In this document: in pieces, positions 25,910 to 35,525 of the stretch
Numbering within the stretch: the first letter of the stretch is position 1
Layout of the letters: each line of letters opens with the position of its first letter
From: Clostridium putrefaciens
GTDB lineage: Bacteria; Bacillota; Clostridia; Clostridiales; Clostridiaceae
DNA: 64,000 nt
Assembly (NCBI RefSeq): GCF_900461105.1
Contig: NZ_UFWZ01000001.1
Coordinates: 2,294,001 to 2,358,000, forward strand
Reading direction: 5' to 3'
Notes under the pieces: generated by a model
What the model was told of the DNA's origin: nothing
Database searches by the model: none
The model's input: only the letters and a program-made list of their open reading frames with translations
Translations under genes and position numbers: made by a program

Positions 25910-26737
25910 ATGGATATACACGCAGATTTTCATTTACACACCAATGCTTCCGATGGAAGACTTAGCCCTAAGGAATTAGTTAAGTTAGCAAAATCACAAT
26001 CTTTAAGCTTGATGGCTATAACAGATCATGATACAACATCCTCTCTTTATGAAGGCATTTTGCAAGGTGATAGATTAGACATTAAAGTTGTCCCCGGTAT
26101 AGAGCTTTCCACCATACATAATGATGAAAGCATTCATATCCTTGGATACTTTACTGACGATTCTTATAAGGATCCAAACTTTCAAAACCTTTTATCCGAA
26201 ATACAAGATTATAGAATCTATAGGGCAAAAAAGATGGTTTCTAATTTAGATGAGTTTTTTAATATTAAATTAGATTACGAAGATGTTAAAAAGACTGCTA
26301 AGGGAGTAGTTGCAAGGCCCCATATAGCCAAGGCTATAATTGATAAGGGTTATCCTTATACCTTTCAATACATCTTTGAAAATATTATAGATAAAGATAG
26401 TGTTGCTTACGTTCAAAACAAAAAAATTTCTCTTCTAGAAGGCATAAACCTACTAAGAGATTTAAATGCAATAGTAATCTTAGCCCATCCAAAGTTAATT
26501 AAAAAGACGCCTATAGAAGATATAATAAAATTAAATTTTCATGGACTAGAGGCTATATATTATCTAAACTCTTTAGAAGAACAAGAAAAATATATAAATA
26601 TAGCTCTAAAAAATAATAAACTTATAAGTTGTGGGTCAGATTTTCATGGAATCGAAAATGATGTTAAGCATGGATATATAGGCTCTATGGATAGTACCTT
26701 AAAAGAACTCGAAGACTTTATAAATATCTTTATTTAA
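25910..26737 (+). CDS. PHP-domain phosphoesterase (TrpH/YciV-like)
   Basis: 275 residues. Metal-binding motifs of the PHP family: DFHLHTNASDGRLSP near the N-terminus, ITDHDT, PGIELST, ARPHIA, VILAHPKL and CGSDFHG. This subgroup includes nucleases acting on 5' ends of RNA or on nucleotide substrates; the precise substrate is not shown. I chose ATG 25910 after GAAGGAG; the frame extends 17 codons further upstream without a ribosome site. Confidence 0.88.
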   Translation: MDIHADFHLHTNASDGRLSPKELVKLAKSQSLSLMAITDHDTTSSLYEGILQGDRLDIKVVPGIELSTIHNDESIHILGYFTDDSYKDPNFQNLLSEIQDYRIYRAKKMVSNLDEFFNIKLDYEDVKKTAKGVVARPHIAKAIIDKGYPYTFQYIFENIIDKDSVAYVQNKKISLLEGINLLRDLNAIVILAHPKLIKKTPIEDIIKLNFHGLEAIYYLNSLEEQEKYINIALKNNKLISCGSDFHGIENDVKHGYIGSMDSTLKELEDFINIFI

Positions 26738-26868
26738 GGTAACCTTAAAGTTTAATACTTCATCTTACTTTTTATATTCCTATATAGTGAACTATACTCC
26801 ACCTAAGAGGATGGTAGAATTCTGCACAGCAATGTTAAAAGTTAAATATATTAATACTGGATAACATT

Positions 26869-26905
26869 AAAAGTAAGAATCTTAACTTAAGATTCTTACT
26901 TTTTT
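26869..26905. terminator. Bidirectional terminator between PHP and M18 genes
   Basis: AAAAGTAAGAATCTTAA / TTAAGATTCTTACTTTT, 17-bp stem with a 1-3 nt loop and T-tracts on both strands. It lies 15 bp from the M18 stop and serves the convergent genes. Confidence 0.9.
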
Positions 26906-26919
26906 TATTTTTTAAGGAT

Positions 26920-28338
26920 TTATGCTTCTATTAAAAATGCACAGTACCCTCTCATTGCCTCATAAATATCTGCCTTACTAGCTACTTCCCATGGAGCATG
27001 CATATTATGAAGTGCTACACCTGAGTCTATTACTTCCATGCCATACTCAGCAAGGATGTATGCAATAGTTCCTCCGCCTCCTTGGTCCACTTTTCCAAGC
27101 TCAGCTGTTTGCCATGTTACATTATGTTTATCCATTATCGTTCTAAGTTCTGCAATGTATTCAGCATTAGCATCGTTGCATCCACCTTTTCCTCTAGATC
27201 CAGTGTATTTGTTAAATACTAATCCTTTTCCAAAGTATGCTGAATTTCTTTTTTCCATAACAGATGGATAGTTAGGATCATATGCAGCGCTAACATCTGA
27301 AGATAACATCTTTGAATTTGAAAGACATCTTCTAAGTTTTAACTCACTGTAATCAGAAGTTCTATCCATAATTTCTGCTACTACATTTTCAAAGAATCTC
27401 GATTGCATACCTGTAGCACCTATGCTACCTACTTCTTCTTTATCTACTAATAAAGTTACATAAGTTTTCTTTGATTTTTCCATCCCTATCATTGCTTCGA
27501 AAGAAGTGTATGCGCATACTCTATCATCATGTCCATAACCCATAACCATACTTCTATCAAATCCATAATCTCTTGCTCTACCAGCTGGAACTACTTCAAG
27601 TTCTGCTGACACAAAGTCTTCTTCTATGATGCCATACTTCTCATTTAATAATTTCAATATATTATTCTTAACTCTTTCTTTTGAATCTTTATCTTCTAAT
27701 GGCATACTTCCAACTAATATATTAAGGTCTTCACCTTCGATAGCTTTCCCTAACTTTTTATCCATCTGATCTGCTGATAGATGAATTAAAAGATCTGAAA
27801 TTCCTATAACTGGATCATTATCATCTTCACCTATTACTATTTCAACAGTAGTTCCGTCTTTTTTAACCATAACTCCATGTACACTTAAAGGAATAGTAAC
27901 CCATTGATATTTCTTAACCCCGCCATAATAGTGAGTTTCCATAAGAGCAAGGTCTGTATCTTCATATAATGGGTTTTGCTTTAAATCAAGTCTTGGAGAA
28001 TCTATATGCGCTCCTAATATACTAAGACCTTTTTCCATCTTTTCCTCACCTATTAAGAACATAGCTAAGTTTTTACCTTTATTATTTGCGTATACTTTAT
28101 CTCCTGGTTTTAATGTTTTACCTTCTGAAATAACTTTTTCTATGTCGATGTAACCCTTTGCCTCAGCAAGCTTTATAAATTCTGTAACACATTCACGTTC
28201 TGTCTTACATTTAGATATAAATTCTTTATATCTATCGCTTAAAGCGAATACCTTTTGTAGGTCATCTTTTGAATACTTATCCCAAGCAGAATCGTAAGTT
28301 TTAGTCAATACATTTTTTTGTTCATTACTCGTTGACAT
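26920..28338 (-). CDS. apeA: M18 family zinc aminopeptidase
   Basis: About 472 residues. Zinc and catalytic motifs: GAHIDSPRLDL, YGHDDRVCAYTS, DKEEVGSIGATG and the C-terminal HNMHAPWEVASKADIYE. The family forms large cytosolic complexes that remove acidic or other N-terminal residues. I chose ATG 28338, since GGGGG lies 7 nt upstream; the frame extends 6 codons further. Single gene with a strong terminator. Confidence 0.92.
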   Translation of the reverse strand: MSTSNEQKNVLTKTYDSAWDKYSKDDLQKVFALSDRYKEFISKCKTERECVTEFIKLAEAKGYIDIEKVISEGKTLKPGDKVYANNKGKNLAMFLIGEEKMEKGLSILGAHIDSPRLDLKQNPLYEDTDLALMETHYYGGVKKYQWVTIPLSVHGVMVKKDGTTVEIVIGEDDNDPVIGISDLLIHLSADQMDKKLGKAIEGEDLNILVGSMPLEDKDSKERVKNNILKLLNEKYGIIEEDFVSAELEVVPAGRARDYGFDRSMVMGYGHDDRVCAYTSFEAMIGMEKSKKTYVTLLVDKEEVGSIGATGMQSRFFENVVAEIMDRTSDYSELKLRRCLSNSKMLSSDVSAAYDPNYPSVMEKRNSAYFGKGLVFNKYTGSRGKGGCNDANAEYIAELRTIMDKHNVTWQTAELGKVDQGGGGTIAYILAEYGMEVIDSGVALHNMHAPWEVASKADIYEAMRGYCAFLIEA

Positions 28339-28436
28339 AAGTTTACCCCCATTCATTTTATAAGTTTTAGCAAGAACTTTACCAATAATTACATTTTACA
28401 TGAATTCTAAGTTAAATACAAATGTGTAATTAACTT

Positions 28437-29003
28437 TTATTTTTTATTGCTTATTATATAATCAGTTTTTACATCTAATGGTTCCATCGGAACATAATCT
28501 ACTATCTGATTTTCATAAGCTAATGCTATTTTTACAGCTTGCTTTTTTAGATTCTTTAAAAACCTATCGTAAAATCCTCCACCATAGCCAAGTCTCCCAC
28601 CATTTGTGTCGAACGCTAATCCAGGCACAAACACAACATCAATATCTTCCGCTTTAGCTACATTGTCTTTATTATATTTGGGTTCTAGTATCCCCATATA
28701 ATTAGCTTCAAGATCCTTTAAAGAATTTATATATATTGCTTCCATACCATCTTTTTTAGATATAATCAATGGTACACATACCTTTTTGTTTAATAAAAGG
28801 GCACTTTTAATTATTTCATGTGTATCTACTTCATCCTTATAACTTACATATATAAAAATAGTATTGCTATCTTTAAACTTTTGATCATTTAAAACATTCT
28901 CTAATATTAAACTATCGTAATGCTTTCTATCTAGAGTGGATAATTCTTTCCTTTTATTTTTAGATATAATTCTTAAATCATCTTTATGATTAGTCATCTT
29001 CAT
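28437..29003 (-). CDS. 5-formyltetrahydrofolate cyclo-ligase
   Basis: ATP-dependent conversion of 5-formyl-THF to 5,10-methenyl-THF. Family blocks: SKNKRKELS near the N-terminus, FIYVSYKDEVDT, FVPGLAFDTNGGRLGYGGGFYDRFL (ATP and substrate loop) and LAYENQIVDYVP. 188 residues, typical. It overlaps the end of hprK by 14 bp, so the two are coupled. Confidence 0.93.
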   Translation of the reverse strand: MKMTNHKDDLRIISKNKRKELSTLDRKHYDSLILENVLNDQKFKDSNTIFIYVSYKDEVDTHEIIKSALLLNKKVCVPLIISKKDGMEAIYINSLKDLEANYMGILEPKYNKDNVAKAEDIDVVFVPGLAFDTNGGRLGYGGGFYDRFLKNLKKQAVKIALAYENQIVDYVPMEPLDVKTDYIISNKK

Positions 29004-29907
29004 GTATATCCATCTCCATTCTTTGGTCTATTATTTCAGCTGGAGTAACACTTGACATATGGCTGTATCTATAGTTTGCCGCTGCTGCTTCTACTATAAC
29101 AGCTATATTTCTTCCAGGCCTTATAGGTACTGTTATTTTCCTTACAGGAACATTTAGTATATCTACATATTCCTTATCTATACCAAGTCTATCATATACA
29201 TCTTCATCTTTCCAATGTTCTAAACTTATAACAAGTTTTATCGTTTTATTATTTAATACTGAGCTAAGACCATATAAAGCTGGGACATCTATAATTCCCA
29301 TACCTCTTACCTCTAACATACCAAAGGTTATATATGGAGATCTTCCCTTTAGTATCCCATCAATTTCTTTTATATCTACTGCATCATCCGCAACCAGCCT
29401 ATGTCCTCTTTTTATAAGTTCTAAAGCTGTTTCACTCTTACCTATTCCACTTTCACCTGTTATTAATATACCTATGCCATAAATATCTAATAATACGCCG
29501 TGTACTCTAGTTTCTGGAGCTAGCTTATCATCAAGATAGGTAGTAAGTTTACTTATAAACTTTGTAGATATCATATTGGTTTTTAAAACCCACTTATTGC
29601 ACTTAGTAGCATTCTCAAGTAATTCACTATGAGGATCTAAGTCCCTTGTTAGTATTAAGCAAGGAGTTTCAAATGTAAAATACTTTTTAAGCCTTTTCTT
29701 TCTAAGCTCTACTTGCATATCATCTATAAAGCTCCATTCTGCCATACCCATTATCTGAATTCTATCTTTAGAAAAATAATTATAGAATCCTGAAAGTTGT
29801 AATCCGGGCCTATTAAAGTCACTAGTATTTATCATTATTCCTTTTTTACCTTCAGATAAAACTTCTAATTTAAAATCCTTTATTAACTTCTCTACTGTAA
29901 CTGTCAT
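28990..29907 (-). CDS. hprK: HPr kinase/phosphorylase
   Basis: Phosphorylates Ser46 of HPr in response to fructose-1,6-bisphosphate, central to carbon catabolite control. The C-terminal catalytic domain has His136 in VHGV, P-loop GESGIGKS (151-158), VADDAV and the HprK signature LEVRGMGIIDV. The N-terminal domain (about 1-125) is complete. 305 residues. GGGG lies before the ATG. Relevant to the PTS and GlcT-like antiterminator elsewhere in this window. Confidence 0.97.
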   Translation of the reverse strand: MTVTVEKLIKDFKLEVLSEGKKGIMINTSDFNRPGLQLSGFYNYFSKDRIQIMGMAEWSFIDDMQVELRKKRLKKYFTFETPCLILTRDLDPHSELLENATKCNKWVLKTNMISTKFISKLTTYLDDKLAPETRVHGVLLDIYGIGILITGESGIGKSETALELIKRGHRLVADDAVDIKEIDGILKGRSPYITFGMLEVRGMGIIDVPALYGLSSVLNNKTIKLVISLEHWKDEDVYDRLGIDKEYVDILNVPVRKITVPIRPGRNIAVIVEAAAANYRYSHMSSVTPAEIIDQRMEMDIHEDD

Positions 29908-29958
29908 CTTTTCACCCCTAAGCTTTAATTTAATAAAAGCATCTTACATATTTTAATT

Positions 29959-30126
29959 TTACTTTTTCTCTATAGTTTCTAATTGCGCTCTAAAATTAGT
30001 TTTAACGTTATTTATATATCTTTGTCTTAACTCTTTTTGTTCAAGTGTTTCTTGTTCAGTTAAGCCTTCCTCTTTACTTTTTTTATATAAAATGTTTATT
30101 CTATTAATTACATCTTCAATTTTCAT
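29959..30126 (-). CDS. DUF896 family protein (YnzC-like)
   Basis: 55 residues forming a helical hairpin: MKIEDVINRINILYKK, a turn at EGLTEQE, then QKELRQRYINNVKTNF, the DUF896 pattern. The start is ATG 30126 after AAAGG; the frame extends 6 codons further. In B. subtilis relatives are SOS- or stress-associated; function unproven. Confidence 0.85.
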   Translation of the reverse strand: MKIEDVINRINILYKKSKEEGLTEQETLEQKELRQRYINNVKTNFRAQLETIEKK

Positions 30127-30511
30127 AATATCATCCTTTCTCATATGTTTTACATAAAATATAATATCAAAACAATTTCTTGTTTTGATAATTTCTATAT
30201 AGTATATTAAACATTAATTAAATTAAAACTTATAATTTAATTAATGTATTTTGAAATTAGTATCTACATTATATTAAACATTATTTAAAGTAAAATTACA
30301 AACACAAATATATAATCTTTTATATTATTATCTCATTTATAATCTTAATTAATATTTTAAATGTGTTTATTTTATACTTTACGGTACTTTTATATATAAC
30401 TATGTATGTTTTTGTATTATTTTGTAGTATTTTGACTAAAACTTTTACTTTTATATTTTTCAAATTCTGATAAAATAGTCTAAGTAACATACTAGTTTTG
30501 GAGGCGTGCAG
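30127..30511. other. AT-rich intergenic region, 385 bp
   Basis: No gene or hairpin that I can support. Just before the Spo0E-like gene there is an extended -10 candidate TGATAAAAT (30468-30476). TTTAATTAA-like tracts recur at 30215-30290. Confidence 0.45.
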
Positions 30512-30664
30512 ATGGAAAAAGATATATTAGCAGATCAAATAGAATCTTTAAAAAATGATTTATATAAGTTACTATCCACAAGAAAACCTACTGACAATTG
30601 TGTTGTTAAATGTAGTGAGGCATTGGACAAGCTTATTGTTAGATATTATAAATATTTAGATTGA
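30512..30664 (+). CDS. Spo0E-like aspartyl-phosphate phosphatase
   Basis: 50 residues: MEKDILADQIESLKNDLYKL, then the signature CSEALDKLIVRYY (Ser-x-x-Leu-Asp-x-Leu-Ile at about 35-42). Spo0E proteins dephosphorylate Spo0A~P and delay sporulation, forming a two-helix hairpin. GGAGG is at 30500-30504, 7 nt before the ATG. It is a single gene in a gap that would otherwise look empty. The match to the short family is good, but the specific target is inferred. Confidence 0.8.
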   Translation: MEKDILADQIESLKNDLYKLLSTRKPTDNCVVKCSEALDKLIVRYYKYLD

Positions 30665-30904
30665 CTCCTCAGTTCTTTAAATGTTTAATTTTAAAAATAT
30701 CCAAATAAAATATAAAAGACTTGTATAAATTAATAATATATTATAAACATAAAGGTCATAAATTAAGTGGTATACTTCCTTATATATATTTTATAATATT
30801 TATTTTTATACAAGCCTCTCATTTACACTATAATTATTCTCTCTATAGATTCAATCATAAAATGTATCACAACCAGTAATTGTATCCATTTGAAAACCCT
30901 TATT

Positions 30905-31303
30905 TTATAAATTCAATTCGTTTAGAATATCTTCTATATCTAACTCTTTATTTTTAGAGCATACAGCTAATATAAATTCATTATACTTACAGTTTTCCTT
31001 AGGTATGTCATAAGATACATATTGACCTTCCACTTCAAACTCTTCCATAAGGTCTTCTACAAGCTCTCCAACATTATCTATAGCTACATCGCTAAGATAA
31101 GGAAGTAAGAAATCATCATACCATTCATTGTCTTCTTCTTCAGATTTACACTCATCATTAGCATAAGCTTTAGCTGATTTCATTTCTTCTTCATCAAAAT
31201 CATAGTAAGCTCTTAAAACTAATATATCATTTTTGTAAGGTATTTCTTCTACCTCACTTATTTCTCTTTCTAGTAAAAAATCAATTATTTCATCTTTTTT
31301 CAT
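30905..31303 (-). CDS. Conserved acidic hypothetical protein
   Basis: 132 residues, strongly acidic and rich in Glu/Asp (for example YDFDEEEMKSA and KSEEEDNEWYDD), with no membrane segment or known motif. The start is ATG 31303 with AAGGGG 6 nt upstream. It follows the DUF1292 gene by 23 bp, so it may share that transcript. I do not recognise the family. Confidence 0.6.
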   Translation of the reverse strand: MKKDEIIDFLLEREISEVEEIPYKNDILVLRAYYDFDEEEMKSAKAYANDECKSEEEDNEWYDDFLLPYLSDVAIDNVGELVEDLMEEFEVEGQYVSYDIPKENCKYNEFILAVCSKNKELDIEDILNELNL

Positions 31304-31326
31304 TATAATACCCCTTAACATTTATT

Positions 31327-31575
31327 TTAATATAACAACTTTTTATATTCTTTTTTTACTGCTTCAAACTCATCTTTATCTTCTACTAAGTTTAATTCTT
31401 CTTTATCTTCAAATCTATCTACTCTAAATATAAAAGCATCATCCTCATTACCATTTACCTCTGATAAAATAAGATACTCACTTTCTTTCTCTTCTAGATA
31501 AATTCTTGCTATAGCTTCAAAATCAACTTTGTTGCCTTCTTCATCTTTAAATGACATTATTTCTTTTTCTTCCAA
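31327..31575 (-). CDS. DUF1292 family protein
   Basis: 82 residues: a short beta-rich domain with [26 protein letters not shown] and DDAFIFRV, then acidic residues and [12 protein letters not shown]1292 proteins are common in Firmicutes and of unknown function. TTG start with GAGGTGA close upstream. Acidic like the next gene. Confidence 0.8.
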   Translation of the reverse strand: MEEKEIMSFKDEEGNKVDFEAIARIYLEEKESEYLILSEVNGNEDDAFIFRVDRFEDKEELNLVEDKDEFEAVKKEYKKLLY

Positions 31576-31766
31576 ATCTTCACCTCATTTTCATCTAACT
31601 TAAAGACTATAAACTAGACTAAATTTATATTTTAATTTAGCCTTCTTATATAGTTCATAAAATTCTTTATCCTAATAACAAATATAGAGTAAAAAAGTTT
31701 ATTAATCAATGAATATATATTAACATATTACAAATTATATATTCAACACATTTGTAAACTTATTGA

Positions 31767-34073
31767 TTATACTAAAGAAGACTTCTCCAAAAGAGGTGAT
31801 ATATTTCCATTATAAAATATATATTCTAAATGTAAAGCCCTTGTTAGAACCACATAAAGTAGCCTTTTATCTATCTCCTCATTAGTATAATTATCTTCAT
31901 TGCAATTATAAACTACAGTACAATCAAATTCTAGTCCCTTTGTCATATAAGAAGGTATTATTATCCTTTCAATCTTCAAGCTTTTGTCACCATCTTTTAT
32001 TAAATCCCAAGAATTCTCACTATATTTTTTCATATAATCACTTATCTTTTTGCATTCTTTATAGGTTCTACCTACTATAGCTATGCTACTCTTTCCCATT
32101 TCTTTAACTTCTTTAACTATTTGATCTATCTTTTGTGCAAAATCTTTATTATTTTGAAACTTAATTATTTTAGGTTCTTTACCCCTTCTAAGTACAGGTA
32201 TTGCTGGATCTAAGTTATTTGTTTGTTTTTTTAAGACCTTATTTGCAAATTCAATAATTTCAACAGTTGATCTATAACTTTGTTTTAAGGGCATATAACT
32301 ACAATTCCCGTTAAACACTTCTTTTATTACAGTAGTCCAATTATCAATCCCTTTATAATAATATATGCCTTGCCCAAGATCTCCAACAATTGTAAAAGAC
32401 TCAGCTTTTGCTATATTTTTAAGGGCTTCTAGTTGGAAATAGCTGTAATCTTGTGCTTCATCTATAACCACATGTTGAAATTTATACTTTTCAGGTACAC
32501 CCTCTATTTTAAACTTTATATAAAGCATGGCTGCTAAATCGTCACTATCTATGATATTTTCTTCTTTATTTTTTAATATTTCATTTTTCATATATTCGCC
32601 TAAAGCTTTTGGAATCTTATCTGATGTTGCTTCATAAAATACATCTTCATTTTCGAACATATTGTAATAAAGATCTTGGGAGTCTAGGTTACCCCAATTT
32701 ATAAAATAGGATTCAAATGACTTTTTTGACTCTCTTTTAATGTTTTTCTTTTTTTCATCTCTCTCATCATATATTTCAATGATTCGTTTCCTTCTTTCTG
32801 CGCCATCCTCCATAGTCCTTTTTGTCCTAGCAATTGTATAATCATAAAAAAAGTCTATTCTTGCCATAATATCATTTATCTTTTCTTTAAGTTTTAAAGT
32901 AAAGTACCTTTTTATTTCTTCTTTTCTTTTATTTATAGGAAGGTTTGACATGTCTCTTAAAAATAATCTTTTTATCTCCTTACTTTCAAATAACACATAA
33001 TCTTCTACCTTTATGTCTTTAATATTTCCATCTTTTCTTTCTAATAATTGAATGTACCTATTTAATATAGTTTTAAAAACAATGCTTCCCTTTACTCTAC
33101 TAGAGTTAGTTATATACTTAACGTCTTCAACATCTGATTCTAATACTAAGGATAACTTTTTATCTTTAGTTACTACCTTTTTCTTAATACCTAGTATATT
33201 TAAAGATATCTGCTCAAATGTACTTTGTTTTACTTTATCTACACCAAGGCTAGGTAAAAGTTCTGATATATAATCTAAAAATAAATTATTAGGTGCTAAT
33301 ACTAATATATCCTCTCCACTTATCTTATTTTTATGTCTATATAAAAGATAAGCAAGTCTATGAAGTGCTACAGTAGTTTTACCTGAACCTGCTGATCCTT
33401 GCACTATAATAGGAAAGTTCTTTTCTGCTCTTATGATAGCATTTTGTTCTTTTTGAATAGTTGCTACTACATCCTTTAATTTGTTTCCGGTACTCTTTTC
33501 CAAATTTATTCTTAAAAATTCATCTACTAAAGCATTTTCAGCTGAAGCATCTTCTAGGTTTCTTATTATTATATTATTTATACCCTCATCAAAAATATCT
33601 TTTATATAAGCTTCATTATATAAAAACCTTCTCTTTAAAGATAAATCTCCATTGATAACTCCAACAGGAGCTGTATAATAGGAATCCCCTTCTGATCCGC
33701 TATAATAAAGATCAGCTATAGGTGCTCTCCAATCTATAACTACTTCTTCTCCATTTTCTATGTCTCCAAGTCCAAACTTTCCTATATAATAACTTTCTTT
33801 TTCTTTTCTATATTCCCTAAAATCTATCCTAGAAAAGTATGGTTCTGCATAAGCTTCTTTATAGTTACCTAAACTTTTATAAACAATATCATACAACTTT
33901 AAACTTGTTTCTAATTCTTCACTATAGCTTCCATGAGAAGCCTTTTTTAATTCAGATATTTTCTTTTGTAATCCTTCTTTATCATTTTCAATAGAGTCAA
34001 TCTTATATTCTATCCAGGATTTAGTATCCTCTAGCTTTTTTCTTTCTAATTGTAATTCAGCTTGTTTTTCCAA
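31767..34073 (-). CDS. helD: HelD-like UvrD-family RNA polymerase recycling ATPase
   Basis: 768 residues. An N-terminal coiled coil (about 1-70) and a region unlike UvrD (about 70-200) precede the helicase core. Walker A is VQGSAGSGKTTVALHR, Walker B VIDEAQDYS, then LKQSYRST and the motif VVLTRAL near the end. HelD proteins bind RNA polymerase and eject it from DNA. TTG start with GAGGTG upstream. It is transcribed away from the RmlD-like gene, with repeat copy 1 between the two promoters. Confidence 0.87.
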   Translation of the reverse strand: MEKQAELQLERKKLEDTKSWIEYKIDSIENDKEGLQKKISELKKASHGSYSEELETSLKLYDIVYKSLGNYKEAYAEPYFSRIDFREYRKEKESYYIGKFGLGDIENGEEVVIDWRAPIADLYYSGSEGDSYYTAPVGVINGDLSLKRRFLYNEAYIKDIFDEGINNIIIRNLEDASAENALVDEFLRINLEKSTGNKLKDVVATIQKEQNAIIRAEKNFPIIVQGSAGSGKTTVALHRLAYLLYRHKNKISGEDILVLAPNNLFLDYISELLPSLGVDKVKQSTFEQISLNILGIKKKVVTKDKKLSLVLESDVEDVKYITNSSRVKGSIVFKTILNRYIQLLERKDGNIKDIKVEDYVLFESKEIKRLFLRDMSNLPINKRKEEIKRYFTLKLKEKINDIMARIDFFYDYTIARTKRTMEDGAERRKRIIEIYDERDEKKKNIKRESKKSFESYFINWGNLDSQDLYYNMFENEDVFYEATSDKIPKALGEYMKNEILKNKEENIIDSDDLAAMLYIKFKIEGVPEKYKFQHVVIDEAQDYSYFQLEALKNIAKAESFTIVGDLGQGIYYYKGIDNWTTVIKEVFNGNCSYMPLKQSYRSTVEIIEFANKVLKKQTNNLDPAIPVLRRGKEPKIIKFQNNKDFAQKIDQIVKEVKEMGKSSIAIVGRTYKECKKISDYMKKYSENSWDLIKDGDKSLKIERIIIPSYMTKGLEFDCTVVYNCNEDNYTNEEIDKRLLYVVLTRALHLEYIFYNGNISPLLEKSSLV

Positions 34074-34160
34074 GGTTGCACCTCTTTTCTAAGTTTTATC
34101 ACTTTCTAAAATCATATATCAATAATTTCAATAAGCTTATCATATACTTTAATATGGCTT

Positions 34161-34308
34161 TTATCCGATGGCTACCATCCGTAACCCCCCCTCCTCTTCA
34201 AGGTGGTGGGTGACGGCTGCTACACCCCTCGATAAGTTCTTCTAAGACTCAGATGGTGAGATGTATTCCTTATAAGCAAACTCCACCTGAGCCCAAGAAT
34301 CACTTGAT
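34161..34308 (+). repeat. 148-bp structured repeat, copy 1
   Basis: Direct repeat of the element at 35346-35493. It contains three foldable parts: GATGG-ctA-CCATC; a hairpin from CCGT to ACGG (34179-34216) with loop TTCAA; and a long hairpin from GATAAGTTCTT (34231 onward) through CTCAG to CTGAG and the 3' end. Strongly conserved single-stranded blocks include CTGCTAC and ATGTATTCCTTATAAG. It sits between the divergent helD and RmlD-like genes. Not matched to any RNA family that I know; a non-autonomous IS200/IS605-like element is one option. Confidence 0.85.
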
Positions 34309-34463
34309 AAATAATAAGAGCATAAAAAACCTTCTTTTATTATTATAATGCATACTAAAAAAAATAACAGTCTAAGATGTAAAATTTACTGATATATTAC
34401 ACTCTTTTTAAGTACCTAAACTAAATACTTTTTATATACAAATTAAATATATGAGGTGATAAT

Positions 34464-35276
34464 TTGAAAATCTTAATATCCGGTGGTAATGGAAATATAG
34501 GTAGCTATTTAACTACTTCACTTAGTGATGAACATCAAATATATTCTTTTTCTAAAGATGATTTTGATGTAACTGATAAAGTTAAAATTTATGATATTAT
34601 ATGCAAAATATATCCTGATATAATACTTCACACAGCCGCTATAACTGATGTTGATTATTGTGAAGCAAATGAGTCCTTAGCATACTCAACCAATACCTTA
34701 GGCACCTTAAACATAGCTTCTATGTGTTATAAATTTAATATCCCTCTAGTTTATATATCTACTAGCTATGTTTATGGCGATCATAAGTCCTTACCCTACG
34801 TTGAAACTGATATTTGTGATCCAATAAATATTTTCGGAAAAACTAAACTTGAGGGTGAAAATTTAATAAGAACTCTTTTAAATAACTTTTTCATTATTAG
34901 AACTTCTTGGATTATCGACTCCTACAAATGCTCTATACTAAAGATGTTAGATAATCCGTCACCTATTGTACTTTGCTCCCTTGAAAAAACTAATGTAACA
35001 TCAATGAAAGACTTATCCTTTTTTATTAATACAATTATAAAAACAGATAATTATGGTATATATAATCTTTCTAGTGAAGATTATTCTTCAAAGTATGATA
35101 TAGTAAACCGCCTATTAAAAAGTAAAGGGTTTGATAAACGTATACTTGAGTTACCTGAAAAGTTATTAGAAGATATAGCTACTAGGCCAAAGTGTTGTGC
35201 TATAAGTTCTAAAAAATCAAAAGATACCTTTTCTATCGCTTTAAGAACCTTAGATGACATTATTGTTAAATTATAA
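34464..35276 (+). CDS. RmlD-like short-chain dehydrogenase/reductase with altered active site
   Basis: 270 residues of the dTDP-4-dehydrorhamnose reductase (RmlD) type. N-terminal NAD(P)-binding GGNGNIGSYL, the RmlD-like TAAITDVDYCE and YISTSYVYGD are present. The catalytic YxxxK motif reads FGKTK (Phe124, Lys128), so the usual catalytic tyrosine is missing. TTG start with GAGGTGAT upstream. It is a lone gene without rmlA, B or C, and is flanked by the two 148-bp repeats. It may be a non-catalytic binder or use another residue. Confidence 0.8.
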   Translation: MKILISGGNGNIGSYLTTSLSDEHQIYSFSKDDFDVTDKVKIYDIICKIYPDIILHTAAITDVDYCEANESLAYSTNTLGTLNIASMCYKFNIPLVYISTSYVYGDHKSLPYVETDICDPINIFGKTKLEGENLIRTLLNNFFIIRTSWIIDSYKCSILKMLDNPSPIVLCSLEKTNVTSMKDLSFFINTIIKTDNYGIYNLSSEDYSSKYDIVNRLLKSKGFDKRILELPEKLLEDIATRPKCCAISSKKSKDTFSIALRTLDDIIVKL

Positions 35277-35345
35277 AATGTTTATCTTATTTAAAGTACT
35301 TTTATTTTAAAATTACAGTTACTTTTACATTTATATGATATTATC

Positions 35346-35493
35346 TTATCCGATGGATACCATCCGTAACATACCTATCCTTTTCAAGGTGGAGTATTAC
35401 GGCTGCTACGCCCCTTTATAAGTTCTTTTAAGACTCAGATGGGGAAATGTATTCCTTATAAGAAAACTCCACGTGAGTCTAAGGGTAACTTAT
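35346..35493 (+). repeat. 148-bp structured repeat, copy 2
   Basis: Same length, order and orientation as copy 1, with most differences in paired positions. The second hairpin has ATAC/GTAT here where copy 1 has CCC/GGG. The third hairpin pairs ATAAGTT with AACTTAT and AGACTC with GAGTCT. It lies between the 3' end of the RmlD-like gene and the convergent ECF gene, so this copy cannot be a leader of either. Confidence 0.85.
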
Positions 35494-35525
35494 GTTAAGT
35501 TCTAAAAGTTATAAATATATAAATA

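Noticed and set aside
34161-35493. CRISPR array or riboswitch pair
   Set aside because: Only two copies, 1.2 kb apart, with internal folding. The second copy lies downstream of a gene and not in a leader.
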